The position numbers and the translations under genes are program-made. Shown piece after piece: positions 16,789 to 27,415 of a stretch of DNA of 46,379 bases. How positions within the stretch are numbered: the first letter of the stretch is position 1; every line of letters starts with the position of its first letter. The stretch is from an uncultured Pelagibacteraceae bacterium. Its GTDB lineage: Bacteria; Pseudomonadota; Alphaproteobacteria; Pelagibacterales; Pelagibacteraceae. Under the pieces are notes generated by a model. The model was not told the DNA's origin. It saw only the letters and a program-made list of their open reading frames with translations, and searched no databases. The DNA is taken from contig CACGKZ010000007.1 in NCBI GenBank assembly GCA_902573835.1, forward strand, positions 1 through 46,379, read 5' to 3'.

Positions 16789-18714
16789 TTAGGCGCTTTT
16801 TTCTTTGTCTTCTTTTACGTCTTCGAAGTCAGCGTCAACAACATTTTCTTTATCATTACCTTTATTTTTAGGATCTTGATTGTTTTTGTCATCCTTAGGT
16901 TGATCTTTTTGTTGGCTTTTGTAAATAGCTTCACCAAGTTTCATCGAAACCTGTATAAGGCTTTGAGTTTTTTTCTTTATATCTTCTGTATCTGTACCCT
17001 TTAGGGCTTCTTTAAGATCGGCAACACCAGTTTCAATAGCTTTCCTCTCTTCGGCTGAAACTTTGTTACCATGCTCTTTTAAACTCTTTTCGGTGGAGAA
17101 AACAATACTATCCGCTTGATTTCTTGCATCAACACCATCCCTTTTTTTCTTATCAGCCTCTTTGTTTGCTTCAGCGTCTTTCACCATTTTATTGATCTCT
17201 TCTTCAGATAGACCGCCCGAAGCTTGAATTTGTATCTTTTGTTCTTTTCCTGTACCTTTATCTTTTGCTGAAACGCTTACAATACCGTTTGCATCAATAT
17301 CAAATGTTACTTCAATTTGAGGAGTTCCTCTTGCAGCTGGAGGTATACCAACTAATTCAAAATTTCCTAATAGTTTATTATCAGCAGCCATCTCTCTTTC
17401 TCCTTGTAAAACTCTAATGGAAACAGCAGGTTGATTGTCCTCTGCAGTAGAAAACACTTGGCTCTTTTTTGTAGGAATAGTTGTGTTTTTATCTATAAGT
17501 TTTGTAGACACACCACCTAAAGTTTCAATTCCTAATGACAATGGTGTAACGTCCAAAAGCAGAACATCTTTAACATCACCCTGAAGAACTCCAGCCTGTA
17601 TTGCTGCACCCATCGCAACGACCTCATCAGGATTCACACTTTTATTAGGCTCTTTACCGAAAAAGTTTTTAACTGTTTCAATTATTTTTGGCATTCTAGT
17701 CATCCCACCAACCAAAACTACTTCATTAATTTCAGCTGCAGAAAAACCAGAGTCTTTCAAAGCTGTTTTGCATGGACTCAATGTTCTTTCTATTAAACCT
17801 TGAACTAAAGCTTCTAACTTTGCTCTAGTAAATTTTAGATTTAAATGTTTTGGACCAGATTTATCAGCTGTAATAAATGGTAAATTTATCTCAGTTTGTG
17901 CTGCTGAAGAAAGCTCAATTTTTGCTTTCTCCGCGGCTTCTTTTAATCTTTGTAATGCTAATTTATCAGATTTTAAATCTATTCCATTATCTTTTTTAAA
18001 TTCACTAACTAAATATTCGACTATAGTATCATCAAAGTCTTCGCCACCTAAAAAAGTATCCCCATTCGTTGATTTCACTTCGAATACGCCATCGCCAATT
18101 TCTAAAATTGATACGTCAAAAGTACCACCACCTAAATCATAAACTGCAATTTTTTTTCCACCTTTTTTATCTAAACCATATGCTAATGAAGCCGCTGTAG
18201 GTTCATTGATGATTCTTAAAACTTCTAGCCCTGCAATTTTACCAGCATCTTTTGTTGCCTGTCTTTGAGAGTCATTAAAATAAGCAGGTACAGTTATAAC
18301 TGCTTTGGTAACTGCTTGACCTAAATATTTTTCTGCTGTTTCTTTCATCTTCTGAAGTACAAACGCTGAAATTTGAGCTGGTGAATATTTTTTACCTTTA
18401 CCCTGTACCCAAGCATCACCATTATCAGATTTAATTATTTTATATGGAACCTTCGAAATATCTTTTTGGACTGACGGTCCATCAAATTTTCTACCTATAA
18501 GTCTTTTCACTGCAAAAATAGTATCTTCGGGATTTGTAACTGCTTGTCTTTTCGCAGGCTGACCAACTAATTTTTCTTCTTTCTCTAAAAATGCCACTAC
18601 CGAAGGTGTAGTTCTTGCACCTTCAGCATTTTCCAAAACCTTAGCTTGTGTACCATCCATAATAGCAACGCAAGAATTGGTCGTTCCTAAATCTATACCT
18701 ATAACTCTACTCAT
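16789..18714 (-). CDS. dnaK: Chaperone DnaK (Hsp70)
   Basis: This 641-residue Hsp70 is full length. The ATPase domain starts with [12 protein letters not shown] and includes the phosphate-binding [13 protein letters not shown] and LVGGMTRMP. The substrate domain follows ([14 protein letters not shown]) and then the lid. The acidic C-terminus ([12 protein letters not shown]) is the usual end for Proteobacteria. The Shine-Dalgarno AAAGGA precedes ATG. A sigma-32-type promoter lies 24-51 bases upstream, so dnaK-dnaJ can be induced separately from grpE. Confidence 0.98.
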   Translation of the reverse strand: MSRVIGIDLGTTNSCVAIMDGTQAKVLENAEGARTTPSVVAFLEKEEKLVGQPAKRQAVTNPEDTIFAVKRLIGRKFDGPSVQKDISKVPYKIIKSDNGDAWVQGKGKKYSPAQISAFVLQKMKETAEKYLGQAVTKAVITVPAYFNDSQRQATKDAGKIAGLEVLRIINEPTAASLAYGLDKKGGKKIAVYDLGGGTFDVSILEIGDGVFEVKSTNGDTFLGGEDFDDTIVEYLVSEFKKDNGIDLKSDKLALQRLKEAAEKAKIELSSAAQTEINLPFITADKSGPKHLNLKFTRAKLEALVQGLIERTLSPCKTALKDSGFSAAEINEVVLVGGMTRMPKIIETVKNFFGKEPNKSVNPDEVVAMGAAIQAGVLQGDVKDVLLLDVTPLSLGIETLGGVSTKLIDKNTTIPTKKSQVFSTAEDNQPAVSIRVLQGEREMAADNKLLGNFELVGIPPAARGTPQIEVTFDIDANGIVSVSAKDKGTGKEQKIQIQASGGLSEEEINKMVKDAEANKEADKKKRDGVDARNQADSIVFSTEKSLKEHGNKVSAEERKAIETGVADLKEALKGTDTEDIKKKTQSLIQVSMKLGEAIYKSQQKDQPKDDKNNQDPKNKGNDKENVVDADFEDVKEDKEKSA

Positions 18715-18737
18715 GTTTTCCTTTGTTTATAGTTTCT

Positions 18738-18765
18738 ATATGGGGTCTAATTACTGTTCTACAAG
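18738..18765 (-). promoter_or_regulatory. Heat-shock (sigma-32/RpoH) promoter of dnaK
   Basis: On the minus strand CTTGTA (18765-18760) and CCCCATAT (18745-18738) are separated by 14 bases. They match the RpoH consensus CTTGAA / CCCCATnT well, the -10 box perfectly. The C-run is striking in DNA this AT-rich. The start codon of dnaK is 24 bases downstream. Confidence 0.82.
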
Positions 18766-18773
18766 GCGTTTTT

Positions 18774-19346
18774 TTATTTATTTTTGTCACTTTTTTCACC
18801 TTTTTTCTTTGATATTCCTACAAATGATGGTCTTAATAATCTATCACCAAACATGAAACCCGGTTGAATTTCTTGGATAATAGTGCCTGGCACTACCTTT
18901 TCATCTTCGATCTCAAGCATTGCTTGATGAAAATTAGGATTAAACATTTTATTTAGACAATCTATTTTAATAATTTTATTTTTTTCAAAAGTAGAGACTA
19001 AATCTTTCTCTATAATTTCGATATTTCTCAGAAATTTTGCAAATTCTTTACTTTTTTTTAAAACCTCATCCTCTTGCATTGATTTTTTTGCCCTTTGCAA
19101 GTTATCTAATGAAGTTAGCATTTCTCGAGCAAAATTGAAGCCTCCAAAATCAAATGCATCCTTAATTTCCTTTTCAAATCTTCTTCTTTGATTTTCAGAG
19201 TCTGCTAAGGACCTTAAAAGTTTCTCTTCAGATATTTTTAATTTCTCTTCAACAGTAAGCTCAACCTTTTGATCTTTGGCCTCCTCAGCAACTGAAGACT
19301 TATTATCTTCTTTATTTACATTTTGGTCTTTGTTAGATTTGCTCAT
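18774..19346 (-). CDS. grpE: Nucleotide-exchange factor GrpE
   Basis: This 190-residue protein releases ADP from DnaK. The N-terminal charged coiled coil (KLKISEEKLLRSLADSENQ, then RRRFEKE) and the C-terminal beta domain (MFNPNFHQAMLEIEDEKVVPGTIIQEIQPGF, in two parts) with GDRLLRPSFVGIS are canonical. It lies 59 bases upstream of dnaK in the same direction. hrcA, often next to grpE in alphaproteobacteria, is not here; rdgB occupies the divergent position. Confidence 0.96.
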   Translation of the reverse strand: MSKSNKDQNVNKEDNKSSVAEEAKDQKVELTVEEKLKISEEKLLRSLADSENQRRRFEKEIKDAFDFGGFNFAREMLTSLDNLQRAKKSMQEDEVLKKSKEFAKFLRNIEIIEKDLVSTFEKNKIIKIDCLNKMFNPNFHQAMLEIEDEKVVPGTIIQEIQPGFMFGDRLLRPSFVGISKKKGEKSDKNK

Positions 19347-19387
19347 AATTGCTATATAATGTTGAAAAATGCAATTACTAGTATCAA

Positions 19388-19987
19388 ATGAAAAAAAACA
19401 ACTTATTACTCATAGGCACTCATAATGATGGAAAATTTAAGGAAATTAGCAAATTAATTAGCAAAAAAATTAAGAAAATTTCCCCAAAAAGTTTAAAAAT
19501 TAAGGCACCAAAAGAAACTGGTAAAACTTTTAGTTCAAATTCAGAGCTTAAAGCTAATTTTTTTTATAAAAAATCAAAACTCATATCAATATCGGATGAC
19601 TCTGGACTGGAAATATTAGCCTTGAATAACAAACCAGGAATTTATTCAGCCAGATGGGCAAAACGAAGTGGAAGCTTTGAAAAGGCAATGATTAAAATTC
19701 TAAAAAAATTAAAAAACAAAAAAAATAGAAAGGCTAGATTTATTTGTAGCTTATCAATAAAACTTAATGAAAAAAAAATGATTACTACTGTTGGGATCAT
19801 TTATGGAAATATTTCATTTAAAATTTTAGGAAACAAAGGATTTGGTTATGACTCAATTTTTATTCCTAATAGTTCTAAGCTCACATTTGGACAGATAAGC
19901 GCTAAAAAAAAAATGAAAATTGATCACAGGAGTATAGCTTTTAAAAGATTAAAAAAAAAATTAAAACTTAATAAATTTTTTATCTGA
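19388..19987 (+). CDS. rdgB: RdgB/HAM1 family non-canonical purine NTP pyrophosphatase
   Basis: This 199-residue enzyme removes ITP, dITP and XTP from the nucleotide pool. It has the N-terminal THNDGKFKEI (T/SxNxxK signature), the metal-binding SDDSGLEILALNNKPGIYSAR, and a C-terminal GFGYDSIF and SHR-like HRSIAFKRL. It is divergent from grpE with 41 bases between; a TATAAT at 19355-19360 could be its -10 box. The last 27 bases overlap the convergent LpoA-like gene. Confidence 0.94.
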   Translation: MKKNNLLLIGTHNDGKFKEISKLISKKIKKISPKSLKIKAPKETGKTFSSNSELKANFFYKKSKLISISDDSGLEILALNNKPGIYSARWAKRSGSFEKAMIKILKKLKNKKNRKARFICSLSIKLNEKKMITTVGIIYGNISFKILGNKGFGYDSIFIPNSSKLTFGQISAKKKMKIDHRSIAFKRLKKKLKLNKFFI

Positions 19988-21115
19988 AACTTTATACATA
20001 TTTAGTTTTTGTGTTAATTGTCCTTCTTTTATACTAAAAGTTCCAATCTTACCTTTAATACTACCTTTAATCACGAAGTCTTTAATAGAAGTAACTTTAT
20101 TGCCATTTTTATTCCAAATATAATAAATATACCCAAGAGCATCATAAGTCAAAATTGTAATTTCAGTTGGTTGCAAACCATAAGTTTTAAAATATTTTTT
20201 TTTGTATTTTTGAAAATTGTTAATATCAATAGAAGGATAATATAAATTTTCTATTGAATTTTCTAAAAAGATACTTTTATCGAACCATTGATTAACAGTT
20301 ACTATTAAAACTTCTTTTTGGTCTACATCAGAATAAACTAAAGAAGTAAGTACACTTTTTAAGCTATCTCCAAAATCAATAATAATTACTGAGTCAAAAT
20401 TTACTTTACCAATCGTATACTTTTGTTCCAATCTTTTTAATTCTAGTTTAGAAACTTCATCATCTTTCTCTTCCAATATTTTTACCCTTGAAATTAAATT
20501 TCTTTTTCTTTGTTTATAATTAGTTAATTTTTCAATATCACTGGTAAGAACCTTTGGATCAGCACTATATTTAAATATTTTTTTATTCTTAATTTTTATA
20601 TTGTTAATTTTAGAATCAATTAAAGGAGTGTATTTATTTTTTGGATACATAATAATTGTTTTTTTTCTTTCATTTTTCTCTATAAAATTTTCAATTGATT
20701 TTATTTGAGACTCTAAACTAACACCAATACTTAAAATGTTGCTTTGAACTTTTGGATTGATATTTGAAGGAGATATAAAGATCATATCTTTATAATTTGA
20801 TAATATCTTAAAATCTTCATGACTAATTGGTCCAATTACAATCTTAATGTTTTCCTCCTTTAAAGACTCTACAGATTTAATTAATTTTTCAGGATTATTA
20901 AAACCAGAGTCTCTGGGAAATATTTTTATTTTGTCGTCATCAATCTCATCTAAAGCTAGTTGAAGAGATAACATTATTGATTGACCAATATCTTTGTATT
21001 CTCCACTAAATGGAGCTAAAAGTCCTACTCTAAGATTATTCCGGTTCTCGTCTGCAAAAGAGTTAAAATTATAAAATAATAATATATAAGTTATAATAAC
21101 TATTTTTTTAAACAT
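19961..21115 (-). CDS. LpoA-like penicillin-binding-protein activator (periplasmic-binding fold)
   Basis: This 384-residue protein has a signal peptide (cleavage near NSFA-DEN) and a type I periplasmic-binding fold: VGLLAPFSGEYKDIGQSIMLS, then IVIGPISHEDFK. It lacks a lipobox Cys, unlike E. coli LpoA. The position, divergent from rsmI with only six bases between, is the conserved lpoA-rsmI arrangement of Proteobacteria. The role (activating a peptidoglycan synthase from outside) is inferred from that context; a branched-chain amino acid receptor relative is the alternative. Confidence 0.72.
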   Translation of the reverse strand: MFKKIVIITYILLFYNFNSFADENRNNLRVGLLAPFSGEYKDIGQSIMLSLQLALDEIDDDKIKIFPRDSGFNNPEKLIKSVESLKEENIKIVIGPISHEDFKILSNYKDMIFISPSNINPKVQSNILSIGVSLESQIKSIENFIEKNERKKTIIMYPKNKYTPLIDSKINNIKIKNKKIFKYSADPKVLTSDIEKLTNYKQRKRNLISRVKILEEKDDEVSKLELKRLEQKYTIGKVNFDSVIIIDFGDSLKSVLTSLVYSDVDQKEVLIVTVNQWFDKSIFLENSIENLYYPSIDINNFQKYKKKYFKTYGLQPTEITILTYDALGYIYYIWNKNGNKVTSIKDFVIKGSIKGKIGTFSIKEGQLTQKLNMYKVSDKKFIKF

Positions 21116-21121
21116 AATTTT

Positions 21122-21952
21122 ATGAATACATTTGAAAAAGGCTTATATATTGTTTCAACACCAATAGGAAATTTAAAAGATATAACATTTCGAGCAGTCG
21201 AGGTTCTTAAATATTCTGATTTCATTCTGTGTGAGGATACAAGACACTCAACAAAATTATTAAATATACACAACATAAAAAATAAATTAATTTCATATCA
21301 TAAGTTTAATGAAAAAAAATCTGTAAGTAAAATTATACAATATTTAAATGAGGGCAAAATTTTGTCTTTAATTTCAGACGCAGGAACCCCAGTTCTATCT
21401 GACCCAGGAAATATAATAATCAAGGAATGTATTAAAAATAACCTAAAGGTTTTTACTGTGCCTGGGCCATCAGCAGTAACCGCAGCAGTAAGTCTGTCTG
21501 GATTTGGAGATAAATTTTTATTTTACGGCTTTCTTCCAAAAAAAGAAAATGAGCTTAATTCAATTTTGAAAAAATTAAATATTGAAGATTTTACACTAGT
21601 ATTTTTTATACCAGCAATTAAAATTAATTTTTATATAAAGTATTTTAAAAAATATTTTTCTGGAAGAGATATTTTTATAGCAAGAGAAATGACAAAAAAA
21701 TATGAGACTTACTATAGAGAGAGTATTGATAATATGGGTGCTATAAAACTACAATTAAAAGGTGAATTAACTGTTGTGATTTCTCAAAAAATAAAAAAAA
21801 AATTATTAACAAGTGATTATTCAAAAATTGAAAAACAAGTTAAAAAATATTTAAAAAGTTATACAGTAAGGGACATTGTTGAACTAATTTCTAAAAAAGA
21901 ACAAGTGCCAAAAAAAGTAATTTATAATCTTTGCATTAAAAATAAAAAATGA
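21122..21952 (+). CDS. rsmI: 16S rRNA (cytidine-1402-2'-O) methyltransferase RsmI
   Basis: This 276-residue SAM-dependent enzyme has the tetrapyrrole-methylase fold. Family motifs are GLYIVSTPIGNLKDITFRA, CEDTRHSTKLL, SLISDAGTPVLSDPG, and VPGPSAVTAAVSLSGF. It methylates C1402 in the decoding centre together with RsmH. The stop overlaps the BON lipoprotein start (ATGA). The companion yraN, usually between rsmI and the BON gene, is missing. Confidence 0.96.
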   Translation: MNTFEKGLYIVSTPIGNLKDITFRAVEVLKYSDFILCEDTRHSTKLLNIHNIKNKLISYHKFNEKKSVSKIIQYLNEGKILSLISDAGTPVLSDPGNIIIKECIKNNLKVFTVPGPSAVTAAVSLSGFGDKFLFYGFLPKKENELNSILKKLNIEDFTLVFFIPAIKINFYIKYFKKYFSGRDIFIAREMTKKYETYYRESIDNMGAIKLQLKGELTVVISQKIKKKLLTSDYSKIEKQVKKYLKSYTVRDIVELISKKEQVPKKVIYNLCIKNKK

Positions 21953-22530
21953 AATCTTATTTATTAGTCTTTTTAATAATCATATTCCTGTCAAGCTGTT
22001 CACCTGTGGGTCGCTTCGGAGCAGGAGTAGATATTACTTTTGATCCAAGAACGATTGGTATGCAAATCGATGATACAATTATGCAAAAAAACTTAACAGC
22101 AAGGTTATCTTTGAATGAAAAAAGATATTTTTTAAATATCCAAGTAGAGGTGCTAGACGGAAGAATTTTCTTGTCTGGAAAAGTTGATGAGCCTGAAGAA
22201 AAAATTAAAATCACAAAATTAGCTTGGGAAACTAAGGGTGTAAGAGAAGTTAAAAATGCGATTACAATTAAAGGTCAATCAAATTTTAAACAAACTGCCA
22301 AAGATATTCTAATTACCAGTCAATTAAGAACAGCTTTAATATTTAATAAAAAAACCAAAGCAAGAAATTATACTTTGGAGACTATTAATAAAAGGATTTA
22401 TATTTTTGGAATAGCAATGGATATCGAAGAAAAAAAAGAAGTTTTATCTGAAGCAGAAAAAATATATGATGTTGAAGAAGTTATTCCATCCATTTATTTA
22501 GCAACAGAGCTAAGCAGAAGTAAAATTTAA
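21949..22530 (+). CDS. BON-domain outer-membrane lipoprotein (DolP/YraP-like)
   Basis: This 193-residue lipoprotein (lipobox LSSC, Cys17) has two tandem BON domains. The first is at about residues 40-105 (EVLDGRIFLSGKVDEPEEK), the second at about 115-180 (TINKRIYIFGIAMDIEEKK). DolP-type proteins sit in the outer membrane and bind anionic phospholipids to keep the envelope intact. The order rsmI then BON gene is that of rsmI-yraN-diaA-dolP with the middle genes lost. Its stop overlaps the convergent maeB by four bases. Confidence 0.85.
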   Translation: MKSYLLVFLIIIFLSSCSPVGRFGAGVDITFDPRTIGMQIDDTIMQKNLTARLSLNEKRYFLNIQVEVLDGRIFLSGKVDEPEEKIKITKLAWETKGVREVKNAITIKGQSNFKQTAKDILITSQLRTALIFNKKTKARNYTLETINKRIYIFGIAMDIEEKKEVLSEAEKIYDVEEVIPSIYLATELSRSKI

Positions 22531-24812
22531 TTTTTTTTATAATCAATTACATCAGCAGAATAAGCTGCGATTGATGCTAAATTTAAAATATCAGACGTAC
22601 TAGATCTTAGAGGAGCAACTTCAATCGGTAAATCTAATCCAATTAATAATGGCCCAATTAATTTTGCACCTCCAAAAGATTTCATCAATTTAGTTGATAT
22701 GGCTGCGCTGTGAAGTGCTGGCATAATTAAAATATTTGCCCTTCCTACTATTTTTGAGAAAGGATATACGTCTTGATATATAGGATTTAAGGCAACATCC
22801 GGTTGCATTTCTCCATCAAAATCAAATTCAACTTTTTCGCTTTTTAAAAGATCTATTGCATCTCTTACGTGTTTTGTATTTCTAGAAATTGGCTTTCCAA
22901 ATGTTGAATGTGATAAAAAAGCTACTTTAGGATCAAAACCAAAAAGTTTTGATACTCTTACACATGATTTCGAAATAGCGACTAATCTCTCGGCGGATGG
23001 AAAATCTTCAACATTGGTGTCTGCAACTAAAACAGTTCTTCCTTTGAACACCATCATTGTCATACCAAAAATAGGTTCCCCTTTTCTCGCATCACAAACA
23101 TGTTTTAATTTTTCTATTGATGCAGCGTAATGTCTTATATTACCAGTAACCATTGCATCAGCATCTTTACAAGCAATCATGGAAGAGCCAAACGCTATTC
23201 TATCATTACGAACTAACCTATCTACATCTCTCTCTAATTGACCTGTTCTTTGAAGCTTTTGGTATAAATATTTAGTATATTTCTCTCTTTTATCTTTGTC
23301 AGTTGAATTAACAATTTCAATTTTAAAATTTTCATCTAAACCAATATTTTTTAAAGTTTCCCTTACTCTTTTTTCGTTACCAATCACCACAGGTGTCCCT
23401 AATTTATTTTTACCAAATTCTATAGCTGCTTTAAGCATATTTTCGTCCTCACCTTCTGCAAATACAACTTTTTTAGGACTTTTTTTGACGTTTGCATTTA
23501 TTCCCTGCATCAAAGACATGGATGGATCTAGTCTTGCAGTAAGTTGATCTTTATAATCTTCTAAATTTTCAATTTTTCTTCTTGCTACACCACTTTTAAT
23601 CGCAGCTTCGGCTACAGCAGAGGGAATTCTTCGAACTAATCTAGGGTCAAACGTTGAAGGTATAATGTATTCTTTTCCGTATTTAGGTCTGTCACCTCCG
23701 TAAGCAGTAACAACTTCATCAGGAACGTCTTCTCTTGCTAATAATGCTATTGCGTTAGCCGCAGCAACTTTCATCTCGTCATTAATAATTTTTGCCCTAA
23801 CATCTAGTGCTCCTCTAAAAATATAGGGAAAACCTATTAAATTATTAACTTGATTAGGATAGTCCGATCTGCCAGTTGCAATTATCACATCATCTCGTAC
23901 CTCATTTATAATTTCCGGTTTAATCTCAGGATCTGGGTTAGCGCATGCAAACACTATAGGATTTTTTGCCATTGATTTAATCATTTCACGATTAACAACA
24001 TCTTTTGCGGACAGCCCAAGAAATACATCAGCATTTTTCATAGCTTGTTCTAATGTTCGAAGCTTAGTCTCTACAGCATGAGCAGATTTAAATTGATCAA
24101 CCTGATCTCTTCCTTTGTAAATTACACCTTTTCGATCACACATAATTACATTTTCATTTTTTACACCTATTTTTTTAAATAAGTTTGTACATGCTATTGC
24201 TGAAGCGCCTGCTCCGTTTACAACTATTTTGACTTCGTTAATTTTTTTCTTTGAAATATCTAATGCGTTAATTAAAGCAGCTGTTGTTATAATTGCTGTT
24301 CCATGTTGATCATCATGGAAAACAGGAATATCTAAAATTTCTTTTAACTTTTGCTCTATGATAAAACAATCAGGAGCAGCAATATCCTCAAGATTTATAC
24401 CACCAAAAGTACCTGCAATATTTTTGATTGTAGAAATTATTTCATCTGTATTTTGGCTGTCAATTTCTATGTCGATAGAATCTATATCTGCAAATCTTTT
24501 AAATAGCACAGCCTTACCCTCCATCACAGGTTTTGAAGCTAACGAACCCAAATTTCCCAAACCAAGAATTGCAGACCCGTTACTTATAACTGCTACTAAA
24601 TTTCCTTTAGAGGTATAATCATAGGCTTTAGACGAGTCTTTAGAAATTTCTTTTACGGGCGCAGCTACTCCTGGAGAATAAGCAAGCGATAAATCTCTTT
24701 TGGATATGAGAGGTTTAGATGAATTGACCTCAATTTTGCCAGACTTATTGCCTATATGAAAATCTAAAGCTTCTTTGTCTGTATAATGATCAATTTTTGA
24801 TTTTTTTGTCAT
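22527..24812 (-). CDS. maeB: NADP-dependent malic enzyme with phosphotransacetylase-like C-terminus (MaeB)
   Basis: This 761-residue fusion protein oxidatively decarboxylates malate to pyruvate. Residues about 1-430 are the malic enzyme domain: LSLAYSPGVAAPVKEI, FHDDQHGTAI (metal and substrate site), VVNGAGASAIAC (nucleotide site). Residues about 440-761 are the phosphate acetyl/butyryltransferase-like domain (VVFAEGEDENML, ALNPIYQDVYPF), thought to be regulatory. The length is the usual one for MaeB. It is divergent from murJ with 57 bases between. Confidence 0.96.
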   Translation of the reverse strand: MTKKSKIDHYTDKEALDFHIGNKSGKIEVNSSKPLISKRDLSLAYSPGVAAPVKEISKDSSKAYDYTSKGNLVAVISNGSAILGLGNLGSLASKPVMEGKAVLFKRFADIDSIDIEIDSQNTDEIISTIKNIAGTFGGINLEDIAAPDCFIIEQKLKEILDIPVFHDDQHGTAIITTAALINALDISKKKINEVKIVVNGAGASAIACTNLFKKIGVKNENVIMCDRKGVIYKGRDQVDQFKSAHAVETKLRTLEQAMKNADVFLGLSAKDVVNREMIKSMAKNPIVFACANPDPEIKPEIINEVRDDVIIATGRSDYPNQVNNLIGFPYIFRGALDVRAKIINDEMKVAAANAIALLAREDVPDEVVTAYGGDRPKYGKEYIIPSTFDPRLVRRIPSAVAEAAIKSGVARRKIENLEDYKDQLTARLDPSMSLMQGINANVKKSPKKVVFAEGEDENMLKAAIEFGKNKLGTPVVIGNEKRVRETLKNIGLDENFKIEIVNSTDKDKREKYTKYLYQKLQRTGQLERDVDRLVRNDRIAFGSSMIACKDADAMVTGNIRHYAASIEKLKHVCDARKGEPIFGMTMMVFKGRTVLVADTNVEDFPSAERLVAISKSCVRVSKLFGFDPKVAFLSHSTFGKPISRNTKHVRDAIDLLKSEKVEFDFDGEMQPDVALNPIYQDVYPFSKIVGRANILIMPALHSAAISTKLMKSFGGAKLIGPLLIGLDLPIEVAPLRSSTSDILNLASIAAYSADVIDYKKN

Positions 24813-24869
24813 TGGATTTTGAGTATGTAATATATAAATGAATATATCACTAAAAATTTTGTCTTAATT

Positions 24870-26396
24870 ATGAATTTATTATCTTCAACCACTGTATTTA
24901 GTTTTTATACTATGCTGAGCCGTGTTCTTGGTTATTTCAGAGATATATTGATAGCAATTTTTTTGGGGACCTCCGTATATGCTGACGCATTTTTTGTAGC
25001 GTTTAGACTTCCTAATACTTTCAGAAGATTATTTGCAGAAGGTACGTTTAATGCTGCATTTATTCCAAGTTATGCTTCTGAAAAATTAAAAAGCAAAACT
25101 CAAGGCAAAAAATTTGCAGATGAAGTTTTAACTTTATTAACCTTAGGACTTTTAACAATTGTTTTAATAGTAGAAATTCTCACTCCATATGTAGTTTATT
25201 TAATTGCTCCAGGTTTTATTGAAGATAACAACAAATTTAATTTAGCGGTAGATTTAACCAGAATTACTTTCCCTTTCTTAGCATTTGTAAGTTTATCCTC
25301 TTTTTTTGCTGGAATTTTAAACACTGAAAATAAGTTTGCCGCTGCTGCCGCTGCACCTATTTTTCTAAATCTAATTTTAATATTATCTTTATTAATCTCA
25401 TACTCGTACAAATTAGATTACGCACTTAGTTTATCCTATGGAGTTTCACTATCAGGTTTAATACAATTAATTTTTTTAATATTTTTTTCGTCTAAATATT
25501 ATCAGCCCTCATTAGTTTTTAAAAACAAAATACGACAGAAAGTTAAATTTTTTTTAAAAAAACTTTTGCCTAGCATTTTTTCATCTGGTGTAATACAAAT
25601 TAGTATATTAGTTGGAACGATTATAGCGTCGTTTCAATCAGGAGCAGTTTCTTATCTTTACTATGCAGATAGAGTTTATCAAATTAATCTTGCTATAGCT
25701 GGTATTGCAGTAAGTACTGTTTCTTTACCAATGCTGAGCAAATTAATTAAAAATAAAAAAATTAATCAAGCAAATCAAATTCAAAATAAGTCTTTGGAAT
25801 TATCTTTGCTTTTATCATTGCCAGCTAGTATAGCTTTAATTATTGGTTCTGATGAAATAGTGAATGCTTTATTCGGTTATGGATCTTTTACAGAAAGCGA
25901 CATTGAACAAACATCACTTGCGTTAAGATATTTTGGTTTTGGTATACCTGCGTTTGCAGCATTAAAAATATTTGCAAATTTCTTTTTTGCAAGAGACAAC
26001 ACAATGACACCATTTAAAATTTCATCAGTTGTTGTCATTATAAATGTTTTAATCAGTGTTTTATTTTTTAAACAGATTGGATTTGTTATAATTCCAATTG
26101 CTACAACTTTGTCTACTTGGGTAGGCGTTCTTTATTATTTATATATTCTTTTAAAAATTCAATATTTAAAAATTGTACCTAAGTTTTATACTAAGTTAAT
26201 AAAGATAGTATTTTCTACTTCTATAATGTCTTATGTTTTTCACCATAGCTTAAATTATTTTACAAAAAACTTGAGTTATTCAAGTGATTATAAAATTTTC
26301 TATTTATTATTTATAGTAATCTTCGTGGCTTTATTGTATTTTTTGATTTGTTATTTTTTAAAAGTACTTAATTTAAAAAATTTTAAAACAAATTAG
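24870..26396 (+). CDS. murJ: Lipid II flippase MurJ
   Basis: This 508-residue integral membrane protein has about 14 hydrophobic helices and the family's N-terminal pattern ([45 protein letters not shown]). MurJ flips lipid II across the inner membrane for peptidoglycan synthesis. Conserved arginines of the central cavity are in SRVLG and FRLPNTFRR. It is first in a unit with trpS one base downstream. Confidence 0.96.
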   Translation: MNLLSSTTVFSFYTMLSRVLGYFRDILIAIFLGTSVYADAFFVAFRLPNTFRRLFAEGTFNAAFIPSYASEKLKSKTQGKKFADEVLTLLTLGLLTIVLIVEILTPYVVYLIAPGFIEDNNKFNLAVDLTRITFPFLAFVSLSSFFAGILNTENKFAAAAAAPIFLNLILILSLLISYSYKLDYALSLSYGVSLSGLIQLIFLIFFSSKYYQPSLVFKNKIRQKVKFFLKKLLPSIFSSGVIQISILVGTIIASFQSGAVSYLYYADRVYQINLAIAGIAVSTVSLPMLSKLIKNKKINQANQIQNKSLELSLLLSLPASIALIIGSDEIVNALFGYGSFTESDIEQTSLALRYFGFGIPAFAALKIFANFFFARDNTMTPFKISSVVVIINVLISVLFFKQIGFVIIPIATTLSTWVGVLYYLYILLKIQYLKIVPKFYTKLIKIVFSTSIMSYVFHHSLNYFTKNLSYSSDYKIFYLLFIVIFVALLYFLICYFLKVLNLKNFKTN

Positions 26397-26397
26397 T

Positions 26398-27399
26398 ATG
26401 AAAAAAGAATTAGTATTTTCTGGGGTTCAACCAACTGGTAATTTACATCTAGGAAATTATCTGGGAGCTTTAAAGAATTTTGTATCACTTCAAAAATCAA
26501 AAAACTGCTTATATTGCGTCGTTGATTTACACGCTATTACAACATTTCAAAACCCAAAAGATTTGAACTCAAATATTTTAGAAACCACAGCAGGTTTCTT
26601 AGCTTCTGGGTTGGACTCAAACAAAAGTATAATTTTTAATCAATCATCTGTGAGTGGCCACGCAGAGCTTGCTTGGATTTTAAATTGTGTTTGCAGAGTT
26701 GGTTGGCTTAACCGTATGACACAATTTAAGGATAAGGCCGGTAAAGATAAAGAAAAGGCAAGTGTTGGTTTATACATTTACCCAAATTTAATGGCTGCGG
26801 ATATTTTATTATATAAAGCTACACATGTGCCTGTTGGTGCTGATCAGAAGCAACATTTAGAATTGTCCAGAGATATTGCTCAAAAGTTTAATAATGATTT
26901 TAACAAAAAAGATTTTTTCCCTTTACCAGAACCATTAATTCAAAAAAATATTTCTCGTGTTATGAGTTTAAGAGATGGCACAAAAAAAATGAGCAAATCC
27001 GAGGAGTCTGATTATTCTAGGATAAATCTAAAAGATAGTTCAGATGAAATAGTAAAAAAAATAAAAAAAGCAAAAACTGATGCTGATCCAATTTCTGAAA
27101 ACATTCAAGACTATGAAAATAGACCTGAGGCTTATAATTTATTAAGTATATATTCAGATTTATCAGATCAAAAAATTGAAACTACCATTAATGAATTTGT
27201 GGGAAAAGATTTTTCATCTTTTAAAATAAAACTATCAGAAAAATTAGTTGAGACAATTAGTCCAATCGGAAAGAATATTGCCAAATTAATGAAAGATAAA
27301 AAACACCTAGAAGATGTATTAAAAAAAGGTAAACAAAAAGCCAGTATAATCGCTGAGGAAAACCTAAAAAAGATACGTGAAATAGTAGGATTTGTGTAA
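26398..27399 (+). CDS. trpS: Tryptophanyl-tRNA synthetase
   Basis: This 333-residue class I synthetase has [17 protein letters not shown] (HIGH motif as HLGN), the dimer and tryptophan site segment [16 protein letters not shown], and [10 protein letters not shown] as the KMSKS loop. The length is typical. It lies between murJ and nfuA, with 16 bases before the chosen nfuA start. Confidence 0.97.
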   Translation: MKKELVFSGVQPTGNLHLGNYLGALKNFVSLQKSKNCLYCVVDLHAITTFQNPKDLNSNILETTAGFLASGLDSNKSIIFNQSSVSGHAELAWILNCVCRVGWLNRMTQFKDKAGKDKEKASVGLYIYPNLMAADILLYKATHVPVGADQKQHLELSRDIAQKFNNDFNKKDFFPLPEPLIQKNISRVMSLRDGTKKMSKSEESDYSRINLKDSSDEIVKKIKKAKTDADPISENIQDYENRPEAYNLLSIYSDLSDQKIETTINEFVGKDFSSFKIKLSEKLVETISPIGKNIAKLMKDKKHLEDVLKKGKQKASIIAEENLKKIREIVGFV

Positions 27400-27415
27400 T
27401 ATATATATTTCTACA

